Counted from the first letter of the stretch, positions 43,048-52,630 are shown. The stretch is DNA of 64,000 nt from Lachnospiraceae bacterium (GCA_029008875.1 JAQXJP010000006.1:1-64000); one strand, 5' to 3'. The notes: generated by a model from the letters alone, not told the origin. Program-made: numbers and translations.

Positions 43048-44814
43048 TTATAGATTCTTGAAGATTGCGGTTTCCTGCTGGAGATCGCCGGCGATGCGCT
43101 GATTTTCATCCATGCGCTGACTGATGTTGTCCATGTCAAACACAAGAGCCTGCGTGCTTTCCGCAGCTCCGGAAACTCCTTCCACACCGTCTGCAATCGC
43201 CGATGTGATGGCGTCGATGGCTGCTACAATCTCACTGACAGCGTCTTTCAGAATATCTGTCTTGTGGGAGAATTCATCCATGGTCTGCTCAATGTAGGTG
43301 GCATTTTCCTTATATTGATTACCCTCCTTAACGAAACCTTCAAATTCCGGGAGGATGGATTCCTGCATGAATGTGACTAACCCGCTTGCCTGAACGGAGA
43401 GGTTGCGAACCGCAGAAGTGACAATCTGGTTAATCTGTTGGATGTTGTTGGCGGCATCCCGGCTGGAGTCTGCCAGCTGGCTGATTTCACTGGCAACCAC
43501 CGCAAATCCCCGGCCGGCCTCCCCGGCGCGAGCCGCTTCGATGGAAGCGTTGAGTGCGAGCAGGTTTGTCTGGCTGGAGATGCTCAAGATGTCGTTGGTG
43601 AGGGAATTCACCTGATCCACGCTCTTGGCATCCTCGATAGCCTGATTGAGTACCGCGAGAATCTCGTTGACCTTGGCACCGGTTTCCTCCATGTTGGAGC
43701 GAGCAGCGCTCTCCATGTGATCCGCATGCTGTTTCATATTTTTGGAGTAAGCATTCAGCTCGTTGGAACTCTCTGCAATTCGGCTTACCTCCTCGTTTAC
43801 GGAAGCTGCATTTTCATTGATGGCGTTGGCACTGTTGGACACTTCCTGCATGGTGGCGGACAGCTCCTCGGTAACCGCAGATAAGTCTGTTGCACTCTCG
43901 TTGGAAGTGCGGACACTTCCCAGCACTTCGCTGACCACCTGCTCCATCTTGCCGGAATTGTCCACAATCATGGTAAAGATGTGTTGCAGTTTTTCCATGA
44001 AGGTATTGATTCCTTTTCCAAGTGCGGCAATCTCATCGTTGGATGTGATGGTGATTCGCTTGGTGAGATCTCCCTGTCCGTTGTCGATGTCGCGGATGAT
44101 ATTGTTGATCTCCTTTTCAGCCCGGAGAATCGGATGTACCACAAATCGCATAACGATGAACACTGCGGTGAGCATGGATACAACACTGATAATGATGGTC
44201 ACCACGCTGCTCATCAGGGAAGCGGCATATACGGAAGCCAGGGAACCACGGGCTTGTGCGGATTGCTCCTGAATCTCCAGACTCAGGGCTTCAATGTTGT
44301 CCTCCATTGCCTTCGCATAGGTGGAGACATCTCCGTTTGCAATTGCGTAAGCTTCCGCGGTTTTTTGATTGGCACTGAACGCCATCAACTGCTTGATGGA
44401 AGCTTTGAAGGCTTTATAGTTGGACTGCAGAGCCACATAATTTTCATCCTCCGGGGAGATGAATGCGGAACAAGTTTGTATTTTTTGCTCTATTTCCGCC
44501 TCAGAGGATTTGATGGTAGAGACAAGACCTACCATGGTGTTGAAATCAGTTGCGATAATGTGTGAGAGGGCAGTGGTATGAATGCTCTGGGTCTGATTCT
44601 CCAGCGACGCCAGCTCCTCAATAGCCGTCATGTACTCGTCTGCAATGACGGCTGCGTTTTTGTTTACTTTACGGATATTGTTGACTCCCAAAAGGCTTGT
44701 GAAGACCGATACCATTCCAAGAATCACTACAGGAATCAAAATCATCAAACGGATACTGCGCTTGGGTTGAGCATTTCCTTTTGCAGGAGCTTTTTTCTTT
44801 GTCGTAGAACTCAT
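43048..44814 (-). CDS. Methyl-accepting chemotaxis protein linked to a binding protein
   Basis: The 588-residue chemoreceptor has a Lys/Ala-rich cytoplasmic start, a membrane helix at about 21-44, an extracellular helical sensor (about 45-200), a second helix at about 202-226, a HAMP domain and the signalling hairpin with [20 protein letters not shown] (about 418). It lies between an orphan solute-binding lipoprotein (17 bases upstream) and the CbiT-like gene. The most likely job is to sense the ligand-loaded lipoprotein. Its C-terminal region after the hairpin (about 470-588) resembles that of the chemoreceptor at 31385. Confidence 0.93.
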   Translation of the reverse strand: MSSTTKKKAPAKGNAQPKRSIRLMILIPVVILGMVSVFTSLLGVNNIRKVNKNAAVIADEYMTAIEELASLENQTQSIHTTALSHIIATDFNTMVGLVSTIKSSEAEIEQKIQTCSAFISPEDENYVALQSNYKAFKASIKQLMAFSANQKTAEAYAIANGDVSTYAKAMEDNIEALSLEIQEQSAQARGSLASVYAASLMSSVVTIIISVVSMLTAVFIVMRFVVHPILRAEKEINNIIRDIDNGQGDLTKRITITSNDEIAALGKGINTFMEKLQHIFTMIVDNSGKMEQVVSEVLGSVRTSNESATDLSAVTEELSATMQEVSNSANAINENAASVNEEVSRIAESSNELNAYSKNMKQHADHMESAARSNMEETGAKVNEILAVLNQAIEDAKSVDQVNSLTNDILSISSQTNLLALNASIEAARAGEAGRGFAVVASEISQLADSSRDAANNIQQINQIVTSAVRNLSVQASGLVTFMQESILPEFEGFVKEGNQYKENATYIEQTMDEFSHKTDILKDAVSEIVAAIDAITSAIADGVEGVSGAAESTQALVFDMDNISQRMDENQRIAGDLQQETAIFKNL

Positions 44815-44831
44815 GATTTTCCTCCTTTACA

Positions 44832-46088
44832 TTAGGTGTTGGACGCGGTGATTTTTTCCACCAGGCTGTCCATAATATCCTGCAATTCCTGACCACCGGT
44901 GGAACCGGAGGACATGGTCGCTCCAAAATCGGCAACCGGGCTCCAATAGGCGGCACCAATACGCTGAAGACTCGCATAGGAGGATTGGGAAATCAATGCC
45001 TGGATTGCGGGGGATTCGGCGACAGCGCCGGATGCAGCAGCGTTTTTGTTGGCCGGACCCTGAGCTCTCTGCTCAAATCGCAATGTCTGGTTGGCTTCGT
45101 TGGACATAAAGTCGGCGAACAGGGAAGCCCACTCTGCATATGGAGAGTAAGCATTTGCTCCCACCATTTTGTATCCTGCGTAGGAGGACATCTGAACCTG
45201 CTGGCCTGCGCAGGTGTATGTCGGAAGCTTCACGGCACCGTAATTGTCGCCCCACGCTTCCTCAATAGCGGTGGCGTTCCATACACCGCTGATGCCGGCG
45301 ATAACACTTCCGTTTTTGGCTCCCTCCACAAGAGCACTGTCGTTTCCGTTTAAGAATCCCGGGTTGTTGGCAATTGCGAGCATTGCCTCCGCAACATCGG
45401 TACCCTTGATGTTTCCGGAGGTGGAGTTCCAATCACAGTGGTTGGAGATTCCATCCTCGTTGAGGCCGACAGATAGTCCTGTGTTGCCGAAGAAGGAATA
45501 CAGATACCAGCCGGAACTCCAATCCATGGTGATCTTTTTCCCGTTTGCAGAGGCCACGGCAAGCATGCCGTCCAGGGTCTGCAAATCGGCATCCGTAAAA
45601 TATTCTTTGTTGTAGAACATGAAGTATCCGTTATCGGCGGTCAGCGGATAAGCGTATAATTTGTCGTTGATGCTGGCAGCCGCCACGGAGCCTTCGGAAT
45701 TGCGGGAGATGATGTCGTCTGCGTTCGCAACAGGCTCCAACACACCGGAAGCAGCCAGTGCAGATAACTGGTCATCCGCGAAAGTAAATACATCCGGAGC
45801 ATTGTTGATATCTGCAAGCAACTGATCCTTGCAATCGGATTCCGACATCGCCTCGATGGTGATATCGAATTGTGTGTCCGGATACTGGGCCTGAAATTGG
45901 GAAGAAATCTGCGCCAACAATGCGGCATCCTCCTCCGCACCCCAGACGCGCAGGGAAACTGTTCCGCCCATGTCTGTTGGCTGTGCGCCTTGCTGTGTGG
46001 AATCCGGGGAACCGGATGCACCGCAACCACTGATGAACAAGGCAAAAGCAGCCAACAGGCAACTCAACTTTTTGGAAAACCTATTCAT
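44832..46088 (-). CDS. Extracellular solute-binding lipoprotein (family 1, sugar type) without transporter genes
   Basis: The 418-residue protein has a lipoprotein signal ending in ISGC, with Cys22 lipidated. The mature part is a type II binding fold of the maltose-binding kind (VSLRVWGAEEDAALLAQIS, FAQ-like early strand, NAPDVFTFADDQLSALAASG, YPLTADNGYFMFYNKEYF). Such proteins normally feed MalF/MalG permeases, but none lie nearby. A chemoreceptor follows directly, so it probably serves as a receptor for chemotaxis or works with permeases elsewhere. A good promoter, TTGTAT-17-TATGAT, lies upstream. Confidence 0.88.
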   Translation of the reverse strand: MNRFSKKLSCLLAAFALFISGCGASGSPDSTQQGAQPTDMGGTVSLRVWGAEEDAALLAQISSQFQAQYPDTQFDITIEAMSESDCKDQLLADINNAPDVFTFADDQLSALAASGVLEPVANADDIISRNSEGSVAAASINDKLYAYPLTADNGYFMFYNKEYFTDADLQTLDGMLAVASANGKKITMDWSSGWYLYSFFGNTGLSVGLNEDGISNHCDWNSTSGNIKGTDVAEAMLAIANNPGFLNGNDSALVEGAKNGSVIAGISGVWNATAIEEAWGDNYGAVKLPTYTCAGQQVQMSSYAGYKMVGANAYSPYAEWASLFADFMSNEANQTLRFEQRAQGPANKNAAASGAVAESPAIQALISQSSYASLQRIGAAYWSPVADFGATMSSGSTGGQELQDIMDSLVEKITASNT

Positions 46089-46118
46089 ACGTATACACCT
46101 CTTTTTATGTTATGTTTG

Positions 46119-46180
46119 TACTACGAAAATAGTACTATGGTCATCTAAATAATCATACAACATTTTGAGGGGGTATACAA
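46119..46180 (-). promoter_or_regulatory. Promoter and palindrome upstream of the binding-protein/chemoreceptor operon
   Basis: On the - strand TTGTAT (46180-46175) and TATGAT (46157-46152) are 17 bases apart. GTACTACGAAAATAGTAC (46119-46136), with 6-bp inverted arms, lies just past the expected start and could be an operator. Confidence 0.55.
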
Positions 46181-46188
46181 GTATTTCA

Positions 46189-46270
46189 TTGCCAGAAAAC
46201 GCTTTCATGATATAATGAGCGCAAGCGAGTCAACATGCGTGCATGATTGACGAGCGGCGAATGTTGATTC
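46189..46270 (+). promoter_or_regulatory. Promoter and leader hairpin of the DUF4422 operon
   Basis: TTGCCA (46189-46194) and TATAAT (46211-46216) are 16 bases apart, with an upstream TG giving an extended -10. The leader holds GAGTCAACAT (46227-46236), which pairs with ATGTTGATTC (46261-46270) with one G-U. This stem ends 16 bases before the ATG and could influence translation. Confidence 0.65.
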
Positions 46271-46286
46271 AGGATATGGAGAGAGT

Positions 46287-47402
46287 ATGTCAATCACTGT
46301 TTTTACCATGACACACAAAAAGTTTGAGGTGCCCCCGGACCCGTTGTATTGCCCCCTGCAGGTGGGGAGTGCGGTGAGTGAAGATCTGGGATATCTGCGG
46401 GATGATACGGGGGAGAATATCTCGGACCGGAATTGTTATTACAGCGAGTTGACCGGGCTGTACTGGATTTGGAAAAATGTGAAGAATTTGGATTATGTGG
46501 GAACCTGTCATTATCGGAGATATCTGATCAATGACCGGGGATATATCTTCTCCCGAAGGGAGTATGAGGAATTGCTGAAACAGTATGATCTCATCACCAC
46601 ACGGAAGGTTCTTCTCAACAATTCCTACCACTATGGCTTCGCGGCGAACCACAATATTGTGGCGCTGGATGTCACGGGCGAAGTGATCCGGGAAATATAT
46701 CCGGAATATTACGACACTTTTATTCAACTGGTGAACGGGCCACAGACTTACTTCGGCAATATTTTTGTCACGTCAAAGAAACATTTTGACGCCTACTGCG
46801 AGTGGCTGTTTACCATCTTTGCGGAGGTGCAAAAGCGCATCGACATGGAGACGGATCACGACGCATATCACAGGCGGGTGTTTGGATTTATCTCCGAGTT
46901 TATGCTGTATGTCTGGGTGAGCGTGCAGGGGCTGTCGGTGTATGAGTGTAAGGTGGGAATGCTGGGCGAGAAGGCGGAGACAAGGGAAATCAAAGAGCAG
47001 CTTTTCCGATATCTGAAAAATCATCAGATAGCAGAGGCCAAGGAGTATTTTATGGCACAGCACAAAATGCGTCCGGACATCTTGATGGAGGCGTCGGATA
47101 TTACCGGGGAACTGCACCTTGCCATGCAGATGATTGCAACCGCGGATGCGGAAGAAAAACGCGGGGAAGAATGTATCTTGAGTCGGGAAGATGATTTCGC
47201 CCGGCTGGTGGAGATTTTTGCCGCATTAAACCGGGCGGTGACCAATTTCTCCATGGGGCAGGAAACCGCCATTGACCGAGATGTCGTGGGTGGGAACCTC
47301 ATCTCCTCCACCGCCATTGAGATCGCGGTAACCATTTTGCCCAACTGCAAGATGGGCAAGACAGAACTTTTGACGAGAATTATGGAAGGACGGGAAACAT
47401 GA
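46287..47402 (+). CDS. DUF4422 glycosyltransferase-like protein
   Basis: The 371-residue protein starts with SITVFTMTHKKFEVPPDPLY and has the NYY/YWIWKNV-type segment (YSELTGLYWIWKN) and GTCHYRRYL, which are hallmarks of DUF4422. The domain occurs in capsular and exopolysaccharide loci and is regarded as glycosyltransferase-like. The DUF4422 part spans about 1-250. A helical C-terminal extension of about 110 residues is not recognised. It overlaps the carbonic anhydrase gene as ATGA. No other polysaccharide genes are adjacent. Confidence 0.82.
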   Translation: MSITVFTMTHKKFEVPPDPLYCPLQVGSAVSEDLGYLRDDTGENISDRNCYYSELTGLYWIWKNVKNLDYVGTCHYRRYLINDRGYIFSRREYEELLKQYDLITTRKVLLNNSYHYGFAANHNIVALDVTGEVIREIYPEYYDTFIQLVNGPQTYFGNIFVTSKKHFDAYCEWLFTIFAEVQKRIDMETDHDAYHRRVFGFISEFMLYVWVSVQGLSVYECKVGMLGEKAETREIKEQLFRYLKNHQIAEAKEYFMAQHKMRPDILMEASDITGELHLAMQMIATADAEEKRGEECILSREDDFARLVEIFAALNRAVTNFSMGQETAIDRDVVGGNLISSTAIEIAVTILPNCKMGKTELLTRIMEGRET

Positions 47403-47899
47403 AGATGGAAAAACCTTCGTTGGGAAAAAATGTATGGATTGCGGAGGGCGCTGCGGTAAAAGGAAATGTTATCCTTGGAGAAAATGTGAATATTTGGTAC
47501 AATGCTGTAATTAGGGCAGAGATCAATCAGATTGTCATCGGGAAAAATTCCAACATCCAGGACAACGCCGTATTGCATGTGGAGATGGAGCAGGATGTGA
47601 TTGTGGGTGAGAATGTGACCATCGGCCACGGCGCCATTGTGCACGGGTGCAGAGTGGGGGACAACACCCTCATCGGGATGGGAGCTATCATCCTAAACCG
47701 GGCAGTCATCGGGAAAAACTGTATCATCGGAGCCGGGGCACTTGTTACCGAGGACAAGGTGATTCCGGACAATTCGGTGGTGATCGGAAGCCCGGCCAAA
47801 ATTGTGAGAAACGTAACGGAAGAGGAAATCGCACATAATCTGGAGAACGCCGGACACTATGTGGAGGCGGCTGCAGTCTATCGTGCGGCGAAAGAATAG
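47399..47899 (+). CDS. Gamma-carbonic anhydrase family protein
   Basis: The 166-residue protein is a left-handed beta-helix of hexapeptide repeats. The zinc-binding histidines of the gamma class are visible in VLHVEMEQ, IGHGAIVHG and nearby. Homologues include PaaY/YrdA, many of which have weak or unproven carbonic anhydrase activity. It is translationally coupled to the DUF4422 gene. An alternative ATG two codons downstream (47405) is also possible. Confidence 0.88.
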   Translation: MKMEKPSLGKNVWIAEGAAVKGNVILGENVNIWYNAVIRAEINQIVIGKNSNIQDNAVLHVEMEQDVIVGENVTIGHGAIVHGCRVGDNTLIGMGAIILNRAVIGKNCIIGAGALVTEDKVIPDNSVVIGSPAKIVRNVTEEEIAHNLENAGHYVEAAAVYRAAKE

Positions 47900-47908
47900 G
47901 AGGATAAG

Positions 47909-48145
47909 ATGGTTAATCCCGGAGCAATTATGAAGTTGATGAGTGCGAAAAATCAGTTTGTAAATACGCACCCAAAATTCGCGTCCTTTTTTAAGACTGT
48001 GGTACAGCAGGGAATCCAGGAGGGAAGCGTAATCGAAATTACCGTGACAGGGCCGGACGGCACACCTGTGACAGGGAATATGAGAGTGCAGGCATCGGAT
48101 CTGCAATTGTTTGAAGAACTGAAAAATCTGGCGGGCAACCAGTAG
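47909..48145 (+). CDS. Small conserved-looking protein of unknown function
   Basis: The 78-residue soluble protein (MVNPGAIMKLMSAKNQF...) has a helical N-terminal half, with TVVQQGIQEG, and a short beta hairpin, EITVTGPDGTPVTGNMRV. The C-terminus is a helix, LQLFEELKNLAG. TAGGAGGATAAG gives a strong start, and it is tightly spaced between the carbonic anhydrase and DUF815 genes, which supports it as real. No family is recognised. Confidence 0.75.
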   Translation: MVNPGAIMKLMSAKNQFVNTHPKFASFFKTVVQQGIQEGSVIEITVTGPDGTPVTGNMRVQASDLQLFEELKNLAGNQ

Positions 48146-48157
48146 AAGAGGAAAATT

Positions 48158-49483
48158 ATGTATCAGGAAGTTGCACAATTGTTGATGTATGGGGATTTGG
48201 ACGAAGATGAAATTCTGTATCGGTTGGCGGAACTGTTCGGAGAATACGAGAGCGGAGAATACAACCGGACGGACTTGGTGCGCAGAATCAATGTTCAGGT
48301 GAAGCGCCTTCTGAAGGTGGCCACGGATTTTGGGTTTGATTGTAATTTGTGGCACAACTATCTCACATTTTTTATCATGATGAGCGAGAACCCTTTCAGC
48401 ATGACCTGCGAGAAGGTGGGCGCCAGCGATGGGACCGTCAATGAGCTGGTGCGCAATGATTTTTGCATCATCAAAAAACTGTTTGACTATGATTTTTCGC
48501 CGATAGAACGGGATCTTGGGATTGATTGCTTCTCCAAACTGTCCGACTATCATGCCATACAGAAGAAAGAGTTGATGTACAACAAAAATGTGAGTGAAAA
48601 GGTGCAGGCTCTCAGCAGGAAATTGGAGGAGGCAAAAGATGCGGATGAGTTCTTTGTGGCGGTCACCGACTTTTACCGGGACTACGGTGTGGGCATGTTC
48701 GGACTCAACAAGGCCTTCCGCATCGAGGAGAACCCTCAGGGCGGAATTGTCTTCCGGCCCATCAACAATATGGATGCGGTTACGCTGGATGATCTGATCG
48801 GATATGAGATTCAAAAGCGGAAGCTGGTAGATAACACGGAGGCCTTTGTGCAGGGGCGTCGGGCCAACAATGTACTACTGTTTGGCGACAGCGGAACCGG
48901 AAAGTCCACCAGCATCAAAGCCATCGTCAACCAATACTATGACCGCGGGCTCCGCATGATTGAGATATACAAGCACCAGTTCAAATACCTGTCAGCAATC
49001 ATCTCCGAGATCAAAAACCGCAATTATCGCTTTATCATCTATATGGATGATCTGTCCTTCGAGGAGCATGAGATCGAGTACAAGTTCCTGAAGGCGGTGA
49101 TCGAGGGTGGCGTGGAGACAAGGCCGGACAACATCCTGATCTATGCCACATCCAACCGGCGTCACCTGATTAAGGAAACTTGGAACGACCGCAATGATCA
49201 GGACAATCAGGGGGACAAGCATCATTCGGATACGGTGGAGGAAAAATTGTCCCTGGTGAACCGCTTTGGTGTCACCATCAGCTACTCAAAGCCCAGCCAG
49301 CGGGAATACTTTGACATTGTAATCAATCTGGCGAGACGGGAGGGAATCACCCTGTCGGATGAGGAACTCTGCGCCAAGGCCAACGCGTGGGAACTGGCCC
49401 ACGGAGGTATCTCCGGACGGACTGCGCAGCAGTTTGTGAATTATATTCTGGGCAGCAGTAGCCCCAAAAAAGAAGAGGAATAG
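48158..49483 (+). CDS. DUF815-family AAA+ ATPase
   Basis: The 441-residue protein has an N-terminal helical region (about 1-220) and a P-loop ATPase domain with Walker [11 protein letters not shown] (about 245-254), a Walker B-like [11 protein letters not shown] and sensor ATSNRRHL. These match DUF815 predicted ATPases, related to ORC/DnaA-like AAA+ proteins. The function is not established. It lies 2 bases from the ABC-F gene and 12 bases from the small upstream gene. Confidence 0.85.
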   Translation: MYQEVAQLLMYGDLDEDEILYRLAELFGEYESGEYNRTDLVRRINVQVKRLLKVATDFGFDCNLWHNYLTFFIMMSENPFSMTCEKVGASDGTVNELVRNDFCIIKKLFDYDFSPIERDLGIDCFSKLSDYHAIQKKELMYNKNVSEKVQALSRKLEEAKDADEFFVAVTDFYRDYGVGMFGLNKAFRIEENPQGGIVFRPINNMDAVTLDDLIGYEIQKRKLVDNTEAFVQGRRANNVLLFGDSGTGKSTSIKAIVNQYYDRGLRMIEIYKHQFKYLSAIISEIKNRNYRFIIYMDDLSFEEHEIEYKFLKAVIEGGVETRPDNILIYATSNRRHLIKETWNDRNDQDNQGDKHHSDTVEEKLSLVNRFGVTISYSKPSQREYFDIVINLARREGITLSDEELCAKANAWELAHGGISGRTAQQFVNYILGSSSPKKEEE

Positions 49484-49485
49484 AG

Positions 49486-51444
49486 ATGTTATATCAAATT
49501 TGTAACGGAGCCGTTGCTTTCGCGGACGACGTGATTCTCCACGACGTGAATTTTGAAATTCGGGGAACGGAAAAAATCGCTGTTGTGGGGCGGAACGGTT
49601 GCGGCAAGACCACCCTCCTGAAGTTGATTAACGGTGAGGTGGATTTGGAAAAGAGGGACAGCGATGAAGATATCTTTATCGCCAAGGCGGGAAACCCGGA
49701 AATCGGCTACTTAAAGCAGATTGCATTTGAGAATCCGGACGTAACGTTGGAGCAGGAAATCCGAAAAGTATTTGAGCCCATGATTCGAAGGAAAGCGGAG
49801 CTGGAGACTGCCGCCGCCGAGCTGGAGCACGACCACTCCGAGGAGAAGGTGGCACGCTACACCGCTATGGAGGAATCCTTCCGGGAAGATGGGGGATACT
49901 ATTTTGAAAAAGAATACGATGTGCTGATCCGCAAATTCGGATTCTCGGAGGAGGAGAGGAAGAAGCCTCTCTCTGACTTTTCCGGCGGACAGCAGACGAA
50001 AATTGCGTTCATCAAGCTGTTGTTGTCCAAGCCGGACATCCTGCTGTTGGATGAGCCCACCAACCATCTGGATGTAACCACCATCGAGTGGCTGGAAGGA
50101 TACCTGAAGAATTATCCCAAAGCGGTTGTGGTGGTATCCCATGACCGAATGTTTTTGGACAATGTGGTGGACGTGGTGTATGAAATCGAATACGGAACCA
50201 CCACAAGATATCCGGGAAACTATACATACTTCATGCAGCGCAAAAAGGAAAATTACGAGAAGCTGATGAAGGACTATACCCTTCAGCAGAAGGAGATTGC
50301 CCGGCTGCAGCGCATGGTGGATCGCTTCAAGAATAAGCCTACGAAGGTTTCCATGGCCCACTCCAAGGAAAAAGCCATCGAACACATGGTGAAAATTGAG
50401 GCACCGGACCGGTTTGACACCAAAACCTTCCATGCAAATTTTCAACCGGAAAAAGAGACCGGGAACGATGTGCTGTTTGTGAAGGACCTGGCCATCGGCT
50501 ACGACCGCGTGCTGTCCACGGTGAATCTGGACCTGAAAAAAGGGGAAAAGCTGGGAATACTGGGCGGAAACGGCCTGGGGAAGTCCACCCTTCTCAAAAC
50601 CCTGGTGGATCAGATTCCGGCGCTGGGGGGCGAGTACCATTACGGCGTCAACGTGCAGATTGGATATTTTGACCAGCAGATGGCCATGTACCAGAGCGAC
50701 AAGACCGTGCTGCAGGACTATTGGGATGAGTTCCCGAATCTGACCGAGACGGAGGTGCGGAGCGCGCTGGGGGCATTTATGTTTTCCGGGGATGATGTGT
50801 TCAAGAACATCCAAATGCTGTCCGGGGGCGAGAAGGTAAGGCTGGCCCTCTGTAAGATTCTGAAGAGGAGGCCCAATGTCCTGATTCTGGATGAGCCCAC
50901 CAACCATATGGATATCGTGGGGAAGGAGACCCTGGAATCCATGCTGGCGGATTATAAGGGCACTTTGATTTTTGTATCCCATGACCGTTACTTCGTGAAA
51001 AAGGTGGCGGATCGCTTGCTGGTTTTCGAGGATGGAACCACACACCTGTACCAGTTCGGATACGAGGAATACCAGGAGAAGCTGGACAGAGAAGCCGCGG
51101 AGGGAGCGGACTACGGTAGGAATGCGGTGTTCGGCGGAGCAATCAGCCAAAACGGTGCGGTGGAATCCGGGGCACAGCCTCAGACATCCGGAAAAAAGCC
51201 ATACTACAATCCGGGGAAGGAACGTTCCAAACTGGAGAAAAAGGTTCGCCGTGCGGAGGAGGAGCTGATGGCGAAGGAGGAGGAGATGGAGCAGCTGAAA
51301 AAGGAACTGCTTCGCCCGGAATACCAGTCAAGCTACTCCAAACTGACGGAAATTCAACAGCAGATTGACGCGCTGGATGAGGAGATTCTGGCCGCCATGG
51401 AGCAGTGGGAGGAACTCTCCTCACAGCTGGAGGAAATGAATTAA
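49486..51444 (+). CDS. ABC-F family ribosome-associated ATPase
   Basis: The 652-residue soluble protein has two cassettes. The first has GRNGCGKTT, FSGGQQTKIA and LLLDEPTNHLD. The second has GGNGLGKST, LSGGEKVRLA and LILDEPTNHMD. They are joined by the Arg/Lys-rich ABC-F linker (about 240-310). The C-terminus (about 575-652) is a charged coiled coil, EEELMAKEEEMEQLKKELL. ABC-F proteins act in the ribosomal E-site on stalled translation; some protect against antibiotics. The coiled-coil end resembles Uup/YfmM-like housekeeping members, so resistance is not claimed. Confidence 0.92.
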   Translation: MLYQICNGAVAFADDVILHDVNFEIRGTEKIAVVGRNGCGKTTLLKLINGEVDLEKRDSDEDIFIAKAGNPEIGYLKQIAFENPDVTLEQEIRKVFEPMIRRKAELETAAAELEHDHSEEKVARYTAMEESFREDGGYYFEKEYDVLIRKFGFSEEERKKPLSDFSGGQQTKIAFIKLLLSKPDILLLDEPTNHLDVTTIEWLEGYLKNYPKAVVVVSHDRMFLDNVVDVVYEIEYGTTTRYPGNYTYFMQRKKENYEKLMKDYTLQQKEIARLQRMVDRFKNKPTKVSMAHSKEKAIEHMVKIEAPDRFDTKTFHANFQPEKETGNDVLFVKDLAIGYDRVLSTVNLDLKKGEKLGILGGNGLGKSTLLKTLVDQIPALGGEYHYGVNVQIGYFDQQMAMYQSDKTVLQDYWDEFPNLTETEVRSALGAFMFSGDDVFKNIQMLSGGEKVRLALCKILKRRPNVLILDEPTNHMDIVGKETLESMLADYKGTLIFVSHDRYFVKKVADRLLVFEDGTTHLYQFGYEEYQEKLDREAAEGADYGRNAVFGGAISQNGAVESGAQPQTSGKKPYYNPGKERSKLEKKVRRAEEELMAKEEEMEQLKKELLRPEYQSSYSKLTEIQQQIDALDEEILAAMEQWEELSSQLEEMN

Positions 51445-51511
51445 AATTGTGCAAATTTGACAATAAATTCAGAAAATTTATAAAGAAAACATAAAATTGC
51501 ACAAAAACCGA

Positions 51512-51539
51512 TTGCCTTTTGGCTTTGTTATGGTATAAT
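51512..51539 (+). promoter_or_regulatory. Promoter of the hibernation factor gene
   Basis: TTGCCT (51512-51517) and TATAAT (51534-51539) are 16 bases apart, and a TGG before the -10 box makes it extended. Confidence 0.7.
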
Positions 51540-51588
51540 AAATCCATGATATATCTGTATCAAATAAAGCGCAAAGGGGTTGGGCATC

Positions 51589-52125
51589 ATGAGAATTAAA
51601 ATTACAGGTAGAAACATCGAACTCACACCGGGAATCAAGGCCGCGGTAGAGGACAAGCTCTCCAAATTGGAGAAGTACTTCACACCGGATACAGATGTGT
51701 TTGTAACACTGAGTGTGGAGAAGGAACGTCAGAAAATTGAGGTAACCATCCCGATTAAGGGCCATATTATCCGGTCAGAGCAGGTGAGCAATGACATGTA
51801 TGTGTCCATCGATTTGGTGGAGGAAGTGATTGAGCGCCAGTTAAAGAAATACCGGACCAAGCTGGTCACCAAGAAACAGGAGGGCGCAGGCAACTTCCAA
51901 CCGGAGTTTTTGGATTCCGATGTTGATGAAGATGAGGAGGATACCGTCAAGATTGTTCGTACCAAGAGATTTGGAGTGAAGCCCATGTATCCGGAGGATG
52001 CCTGTGTGCAGATGGAGCTTTTGGGACACGACTTCTTTGTATTCCGCAATGCGGAGACCGATGAGGTGAATGTGGTGTACAAGAGAAAGGGTAACACCTT
52101 TGGATTGATTGAGCCAGACTGCTAA
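51589..52125 (+). CDS. hpf: Long-form ribosome hibernation promoting factor
   Basis: HPF dimerises 70S ribosomes into inactive 100S particles under starvation. The 178-residue protein has the ribosome-binding N-domain (about 1-100: IKITGRNIELTPGIKAAVEDKLSKL). A linker follows, then the dimerisation domain (about 120-178) with IVRTKRFGVKPMYPEDA and VVYKRKGNTFGLIEP, diagnostic of the long form. The ATG at 51589 follows AAAGGGG by 9 bases and was preferred over a TTG three codons earlier. It is monocistronic, with its own promoter and terminator. Confidence 0.96.
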   Translation: MRIKITGRNIELTPGIKAAVEDKLSKLEKYFTPDTDVFVTLSVEKERQKIEVTIPIKGHIIRSEQVSNDMYVSIDLVEEVIERQLKKYRTKLVTKKQEGAGNFQPEFLDSDVDEDEEDTVKIVRTKRFGVKPMYPEDACVQMELLGHDFFVFRNAETDEVNVVYKRKGNTFGLIEPDC

Positions 52126-52161
52126 AAATCGGGGTTCATTTTTAAGCATATTGCCAATTTT

Positions 52162-52195
52162 AAGTCAAGTCGCCAAGTGCGACTTGACTTTTTTT
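52162..52195 (+). terminator. Terminator after hpf
   Basis: AAGTCAAGTCGC pairs with GCGACTTGACTT, followed by a run of T. Confidence 0.92.
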
Positions 52196-52271
52196 GCGGA
52201 AAGAGAGTAATTTGAATAGGAGTGAACGAGAGCGTATTGGCGTTGGGGTTTTCCTCCCGGAGGAGGAGATC

Positions 52272-52553
52272 ATGGGGTTAATAGAAGATGATTTGTTTTC
52301 TCCCGCGGAGGCGGGAGGTAACCCGGAGTGGGAAGTCTTGAATTTTCTGAAGGGAAAGACAGAACCGACGGAATACCGTAGGGTGAAATTGCTGATTCAG
52401 ATATCCCTGATGGTAGATCTTGGGGATTTGAACAAACTGGAACAATGTATTTTTGAATATGGCAGTCTGTTGCAGGACAGAGATTATCTGGGGCGCACAT
52501 TGTTTGTGCGGATGACAGATGTATTAAGGTGCTTAAAAGAGGGGAAACAATAA
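52272..52553 (+). CDS. Small hypothetical protein
   Basis: The 93-residue acidic, helix-rich protein begins MGLIEDDLFSPAEAGG. The ATG at 52272 was chosen over a TTG at 52194 because GGAGGAGGAG lies immediately upstream at the right distance. The C-terminal half has amphipathic helices (VKLLIQISLMVDLGDLNKL, LFVRMTDVLRCLKEG). No family is recognised. It stands alone between the hpf terminator and ddl. Confidence 0.6.
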   Translation: MGLIEDDLFSPAEAGGNPEWEVLNFLKGKTEPTEYRRVKLLIQISLMVDLGDLNKLEQCIFEYGSLLQDRDYLGRTLFVRMTDVLRCLKEGKQ

Positions 52554-52630
52554 TTTTGAACACAGGCAAATAATGTATTGGCTGATTATGTAACTTATCA
52601 ATGGTATACGATGCGGAGGAGAACCTCAGG

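Noticed and set aside
49711-51150. Long open frame antisense to the ABC-F gene
   Set aside because: It is a by-product of the GC-rich third codon positions of the ABC-F gene; the translated sequence is His/Leu/Gln-rich without motifs.
49486-51444. Antibiotic-resistance ABC-F protein
   Set aside because: The C-terminal coiled coil and overall motifs fit housekeeping ABC-F types; nothing in the sequence or context supports resistance.
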